A DNA stretch of 64,000 bases from CAZKBP01 sp964551015 (GTDB lineage Bacteria; Bacteroidota; Bacteroidia; Cytophagales; Microscillaceae), in assembly GCA_964551015.1 (NCBI GenBank), contig CAZKBP010000016.1, forward strand, positions 57,736 to 121,735, read 5' to 3'. Made by a program: the position numbers and the translations under genes. The notes beneath the pieces are model-generated. The model had not been told where the DNA came from and searched no databases. It worked only from the letters and a program-made list of their open reading frames with translations. Positions 60,637 to 64,000 of the stretch are shown piece after piece. The stretch's first letter is position 1. Each line of letters starts with the position of its first letter.

Positions 60637-61155
60637 TTACCTGAAAATTTTAAAAATGGATTTATCCCCTTCCATCATATTGACAATGGAGTTGAGATTG
60701 ATTTTCATGCGACGGGCATCACTGGTAGTAAAAGAAACCACTCTTTGTTCCCGGTAGTCTAGTTTGTCTGTGGTTTTTTCGGAGGTTTTATCTTTTACTT
60801 TTTCCCGATAAATCTTTTCCAATTTTTCCAGCTCTTTTTGGTATTCTTCCAGCGCCTCACAGGATTTGGATAAACGGGCGAGTACTTGCACGATTTCTTC
60901 TTGGTCGGCAATCTCAAAGAGTACTTCGGAGTCTTGCTCATCTAGTACCTTTTCGCAATTTTTTTGAAAATCTTTAGCCCACTGGTACATATTGAAGTCT
61001 TCACCCAAGGTTTCTCTGGCCGATTTAGCATCTTGAATACAAGCCTCCACTGCTTTACTTACTTTTTGTGCTTCTTTTTGCTGAGCAGCTACGTAGCCGC
61101 AAGCCAAAGTGAGAACTAATCCTGACAGGGCGATTTTCAAATTGATTGATTTCAT
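60637..61155 (-). CDS. Small secreted protein, paralog 1 of 3
   Basis: A 172-residue exported helical protein with a signal peptide (MKSINLKIALSGLVLTLACGYVAAQ). It has Cys residues in VEACIQDAK, FQKNCEKVL and LSKSCEALEE, followed by a coiled-coil-like acidic and basic stretch (YQKELEKLEKIYREKVKDK). The same plan is found in the next two genes on the same strand. No family is recognised. It is probably periplasmic. Confidence 0.7.
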   Translation of the reverse strand: MKSINLKIALSGLVLTLACGYVAAQQKEAQKVSKAVEACIQDAKSARETLGEDFNMYQWAKDFQKNCEKVLDEQDSEVLFEIADQEEIVQVLARLSKSCEALEEYQKELEKLEKIYREKVKDKTSEKTTDKLDYREQRVVSFTTSDARRMKINLNSIVNMMEGDKSIFKIFR

Positions 61156-61225
61156 AAAAAACTCAATTTAAGATTAGAATGATGAAAGAACGCCCTACTT
61201 TTGAGAAAGTTGTCGTCTAAGCAAA

Positions 61226-61741
61226 CTATTTTTTAAGCTCTTTTTTGACCTTGAGAGCTAGGCTTTTGATCTTGCCTGCTGCGTTGCGAGGCAAGCTATA
61301 GGTAGAGAGTTCATCTTCTTCTCCGAACAAGTTCGTGTTATTATTGTTGGGGTTTTTCTTGTAGGTTTCTACCTCTTTTTTTTCGGCGTAGATCGCTTTC
61401 ATTTCTTGAAAGTAAGTCTTGATTTTCTCGTTAAGTATGTCGCAGTTATCGGAAATCGCGATCAAGTCATCCAATTCATCTTCTTGTTCTAGGATTTGTA
61501 CCACGGCAGGTCCGCCTCCTGTCCCACTGGTTTTTTGGAGTTTTTCGCAGGTACGGATTAATTGACCGAGCCAAAAGCCAATACTAAAATCTTTGGGGAG
61601 TACTTTCACTTGTTCCTCCTGCTCATCAATGCATTTTTGTACAGGGCGATCCACGGAGGGGTTGCTTTGGGCTTGTAGCGCGAAGTTAGTCAGGAAAAGG
61701 AAAGAGAAAATAAGTGCGATTAGGTATCTTTTTTTCATCAT
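61226..61741 (-). CDS. Small secreted protein, paralog 2 of 3
   Basis: A 171-residue exported protein with a signal peptide (MMKKRYLIALIFSFLFLTNFALQAQ). It shares the three-Cys plan: VQKCIDEQE, IRTCEKLQ and AISDNCDILNEK. A Gly-rich insert (GTGGGPA) precedes the third element. An Asn-rich stretch (NPNNNNTN) and a basic C-terminus are particular to this copy. The start is placed at the Met before KKRYL, where the signal peptide begins; the frame continues seven codons upstream. Confidence 0.7.
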   Translation of the reverse strand: MMKKRYLIALIFSFLFLTNFALQAQSNPSVDRPVQKCIDEQEEQVKVLPKDFSIGFWLGQLIRTCEKLQKTSGTGGGPAVVQILEQEDELDDLIAISDNCDILNEKIKTYFQEMKAIYAEKKEVETYKKNPNNNNTNLFGEEDELSTYSLPRNAAGKIKSLALKVKKELKK

Positions 61742-61877
61742 TTTAATTTTTTTTACGGACAAAAGGAGAAAGTTTACTGAAGTGGTCTAGAGTTTTAGTT
61801 TAGAAGCGAAAATTTCATGAAATCAGGTTCCAGAAGTGAAATTTTGCAACCTAAAGATAAACTTCAGACCCCTTCAT

Positions 61878-62396
61878 TCATTGTATTCGGATAATTTCTC
61901 GGGAAATATCCAGCTTTTTACGAAGCTTTTCTATGTATTTGACGACATTTTCTGCATCTTTAGTATCCATAGAGGCTTCAATTTCTTCGTCATCAAACAA
62001 ACCTCCACTAGAAGTGGCTTTTTCGTAGGTAATTTCTTCTTCGTAAATTTTGTGGAGGGATTTAAGCTCATTCTGCGCCGGCTGCAAGGCCTCACAGCTC
62101 TCGCTCAACTGGTAGAGATAGGCCACCTGTTCTTTGACGGCAGCCAGAGGGGAGACGTGCTCGGAGCTCAGGCGTTGCAGGAGTTTGCGGCTGTAAAAGT
62201 GAATTTCGGCAGTCCATTCTGAAAAGCTAAATTGATTACCTAGTATCTTGGCATCTGAGGCACAGTCCAAAACTTTCTGGTCTAATGCTTTCTCGTTGGC
62301 TTGGGGTGGTTTGTCAGGATGATAAGTTACCTGAGCAAAGGCGAAATGCGCACTGATACAAAAGAAACTTGCCAAACTTAGTATTATTTTTTTCAT
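61878..62396 (-). CDS. Small secreted protein, paralog 3 of 3
   Basis: A 172-residue exported protein with a signal peptide (MKKIILSLASFFCISAHFAFAQ). It shares the array pattern (LDCASDAK, LSESCEALQ, HKIYEEEI), but the middle Cys is replaced (the aligned region reads HFYSRKLL). The C-terminal helix is acidic (FDDEEIEASMDTKD). It is the first gene of the three and diverges from the VOC gene, with 66 bases between starts. The start is the ATG at 62396, 13 codons inside a longer frame. Confidence 0.7.
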   Translation of the reverse strand: MKKIILSLASFFCISAHFAFAQVTYHPDKPPQANEKALDQKVLDCASDAKILGNQFSFSEWTAEIHFYSRKLLQRLSSEHVSPLAAVKEQVAYLYQLSESCEALQPAQNELKSLHKIYEEEITYEKATSSGGLFDDEEIEASMDTKDAENVVKYIEKLRKKLDISREIIRIQ

Positions 62397-62462
62397 TTTT
62401 ATGTAGAATTTAAGGGGCGAAATCAGGATTACCAAACTAGTAATAAATATTCACTTACGCTT

Positions 62463-63161
62463 ATGCAAATCAAAAAAATCACCCTCGAGGCCAAAGACTT
62501 AGAGGGGCTTAAAGCCTTCTATCACGAAACACTAAAGCTAGAGTTGTTATCCGCACAAACCGATCAATTTGTATTACAAATAGGAAGCTCTCAGATGGTT
62601 TTTAGGCAATCTCAGCACCATTACACACAACCAAATAGCCCAAATTATCACTTCGCTTTTAATATTCCCGAGAATCAACTCGCCTTAGCCAAGACTTGGC
62701 TAGGCACGCTGGGGGTGGAGTTGCTGACTTATGAAGGAAAAGATGAGATTGATTTTCCGAATTGGAATGCCCACGCGCTTTATTTTCTAGACCCCGCCTC
62801 CAACATCGTGGAGCTGATCGCTCGCCATGATTTGCCCAATGCCAGCAGCCAGCCTTTTAATCAACGCAGCCTTCTAGAAATCAGCGAAATCGGTTTTCCC
62901 GTACCTGAGATCAAAACTTTTTATGAAACCTTGAAAATCAATCTGGAAATCCCCGTGTATAGTCAGATTAGTAATATGGAAAGCTTTTGTGCAGCGGGAA
63001 ATCCCCGAGGGCTTTTTATTATTGTGCCGCTAGAAAGAGCTTGGTTGCCCACGGAGATTATCAATGGGCTTTTTCCAATAGAAGTCGATATCTTTGGAAC
63101 AGAAAATAAACAGCAAACGTTTGAGCAGTTACCTTACCAGATATCTAGTATCATTGCTTGA
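62463..63161 (+). CDS. Glyoxalase/VOC superfamily protein
   Basis: A 232-residue protein with two VOC modules. The first (IKKITLEAKDLEGLKAFYHETLKLELL ... ALYFLDPASNIVELIARHDL) keeps the metal-binding Glu of VOC enzymes. The second (LEISEIGFPVPEIKTFYETLKINLEIPV) is shorter and lacks clear metal ligands. A role as a lyase, dioxygenase or resistance protein cannot be told apart here. Confidence 0.85.
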   Translation: MQIKKITLEAKDLEGLKAFYHETLKLELLSAQTDQFVLQIGSSQMVFRQSQHHYTQPNSPNYHFAFNIPENQLALAKTWLGTLGVELLTYEGKDEIDFPNWNAHALYFLDPASNIVELIARHDLPNASSQPFNQRSLLEISEIGFPVPEIKTFYETLKINLEIPVYSQISNMESFCAAGNPRGLFIIVPLERAWLPTEIINGLFPIEVDIFGTENKQQTFEQLPYQISSIIA

Positions 63162-63274
63162 ATAGTTGCTAGGTATATAGCTCACCAAATCATGAGAAGA
63201 CACGCACTTGCTGTCATTTGGTGAATATTAAATACCCACAACACATCATCAGGAATAGGAAATTATTTGAAAAT

Positions 63275-64000
63275 ATGCCGATCACCCATCCTCTTAGCTT
63301 CATAGAAAAGCCTTGGCTGTTTCTTTGTCTTTTTTTGTGTATAGCTCAAACTAGCCGAGGACAAAATCTCCAAATAGAAGGAATACTTCTCGATGAGCAA
63401 ACCCAAAAGCCCGTCTCTTTTGCTAATTTGGCCGTATGTGGCAAAGCTTTCGGAACTTCTAGCAACGAAGAAGGAATTTTTCGCTTGAACCTACCTTCTT
63501 CCTTTCAGAAAGATACCTTATGCATCTCCTGTATTGGCTACCAAACGATGAAACTAGCGATCTCTGCCCTTCGCTCAGGCAGTCGCCTAGAGCTCAAACT
63601 GACGCCCAATACCAAAAAGCTTTCTGAAATTACCATCACAGATCGTAAGCTCCCCTCGGGTGTGCAGGTCGTCAGAAAAGCCATTAAAAAAATTACCCGA
63701 AATTATCCAACCCGCCCGTATCTGATGGAGGGCTATTACCGAGATTATTTGGAAGATGCCAATGGTTATTCTTACCTACAAGAAGCAGCAATTGGTATTT
63801 TTGATGGTGGGTTCCAAACGCAGGATACCGAAACGCGTATCAATGTCTACCAAACACGTTATAACAAGGGATTTCCCATCGAGTATGCCGATCATTATGA
63901 GAACAACTTGGGGGGGCGTAGTGGGCATATCAATTTCGTGGGGGGAAATACGCTTTCGGTGATGATGTACAACAACCCCATTCGCAATTACAACCGTATT
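63275..64000 (+). CDS. CarboxypepD-regulatory-like domain outer-membrane protein, truncated by the window
   Basis: 242 codons are visible and the frame is still open at 64000. A signal peptide (PWLFLCLFLCIAQTSRGQ) is followed by a carboxypeptidase-regulatory-like beta sandwich (LQIEGILLDEQTQKPVSFANLAV...GTSSNEEGIFRLNLP...DTLCISCIGYQTMKL) and LKLTPNTKKLSEITI. Next comes a region (RKAIKKITRNYPTRPYLMEGYYRDYLED) like that of Bacteroidota DUF5686-type or TonB-linked proteins. It is probably anchored in or attached to the outer membrane. The rest is outside the window. Confidence 0.8.
   Translation, partial: MPITHPLSFIEKPWLFLCLFLCIAQTSRGQNLQIEGILLDEQTQKPVSFANLAVCGKAFGTSSNEEGIFRLNLPSSFQKDTLCISCIGYQTMKLAISALRSGSRLELKLTPNTKKLSEITITDRKLPSGVQVVRKAIKKITRNYPTRPYLMEGYYRDYLEDANGYSYLQEAAIGIFDGGFQTQDTETRINVYQTRYNKGFPIEYADHYENNLGGRSGHINFVGGNTLSVMMYNNPIRNYNRI

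Noticed and set aside
1..64000. tRNA, rRNA, integrase or insertion sequence marking a genomic island around the gasdermin pair
   Set aside because: None was recognised on either strand; the pair lies between ordinary chromosomal genes.

Overview
The window looks like a chromosomal segment of a free-living Bacteroidota, most likely of Cytophagales type. The evidence is: two large secreted proteins ending in type IX secretion (T9SS) sorting domains; promoters of the Bacteroidota form TAnnTTTG, several with an upstream TTG/TTTG; secreted leucine-rich-repeat, OmpA and beta-barrel envelope proteins; and an rplM-rpsI-rpsB-tsf cluster. No rRNA, tRNA, insertion sequence, integrase or CRISPR array was found. 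Most of the window is ordinary core and envelope genome, with a few accessory islands.

Layout. 0-5 kb: thioredoxin-like protein, panB, an Old Yellow Enzyme and a MATE exporter. 5-10 kb: a nine-unit 21-bp tandem repeat, a ParB protein fused to a degenerate DNA-methyltransferase domain, and an acyl-CoA dehydrogenase. 10-20 kb: an AddB-like nuclease, a TPR-SpoIIE phosphatase, an orphan modB, a transglutaminase-like protein, signal peptidase I and a PadR-regulated LytM-like membrane protein. 20-29 kb: LRR protein, D-aminoacylase-type amidohydrolase, tsf, rpsB, rpsI, rplM, an RluA-type pseudouridine synthase and a PhoP/PhoR-type two-component pair. 29-38 kb: MazG-like pyrophosphohydrolase, OmpA protein, a small FeoB-associated-type Cys-rich protein, GNAT, a GNAT pseudogene, a T9SS cargo, the protease-gasdermin pair, a DEAD-box helicase and a second LRR protein. 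38-46 kb: an eroded ATPase pseudogene, xdhC, secreted proteins, a mocA-like cytidylyltransferase and an SMI1/ankyrin protein. 46-64 kb: enoyl-CoA hydratase, flippase, envelope proteins, a TPR-CHAT protein, fumarylacetoacetase, a beta-propeller T9SS protein, three tandem paralogous small secreted proteins, a glyoxalase-fold protein and a truncated carboxypeptidase-regulatory-domain protein.

The outstanding feature is the two-gene cassette at 33928-35688. An effector-associated-domain (EAD) protein with a CHAT/caspase-like protease domain lies directly upstream of a protein that matches bacterial gasdermins over its whole length. This is the architecture of a suicidal anti-phage module in which the protease trims the gasdermin C-terminus to release a membrane pore. 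The distinctive point is the EAD, which would let an unseen sensor recruit the protease.

Secondary themes are molybdenum metabolism without its structural genes (orphan modB, xdhC and mocA), several catalytically degenerate enzymes (ParB-methyltransferase, LytM and possibly the transglutaminase), promoters that sit almost on the start codon, and two eroded genes in stretches that at first look empty.
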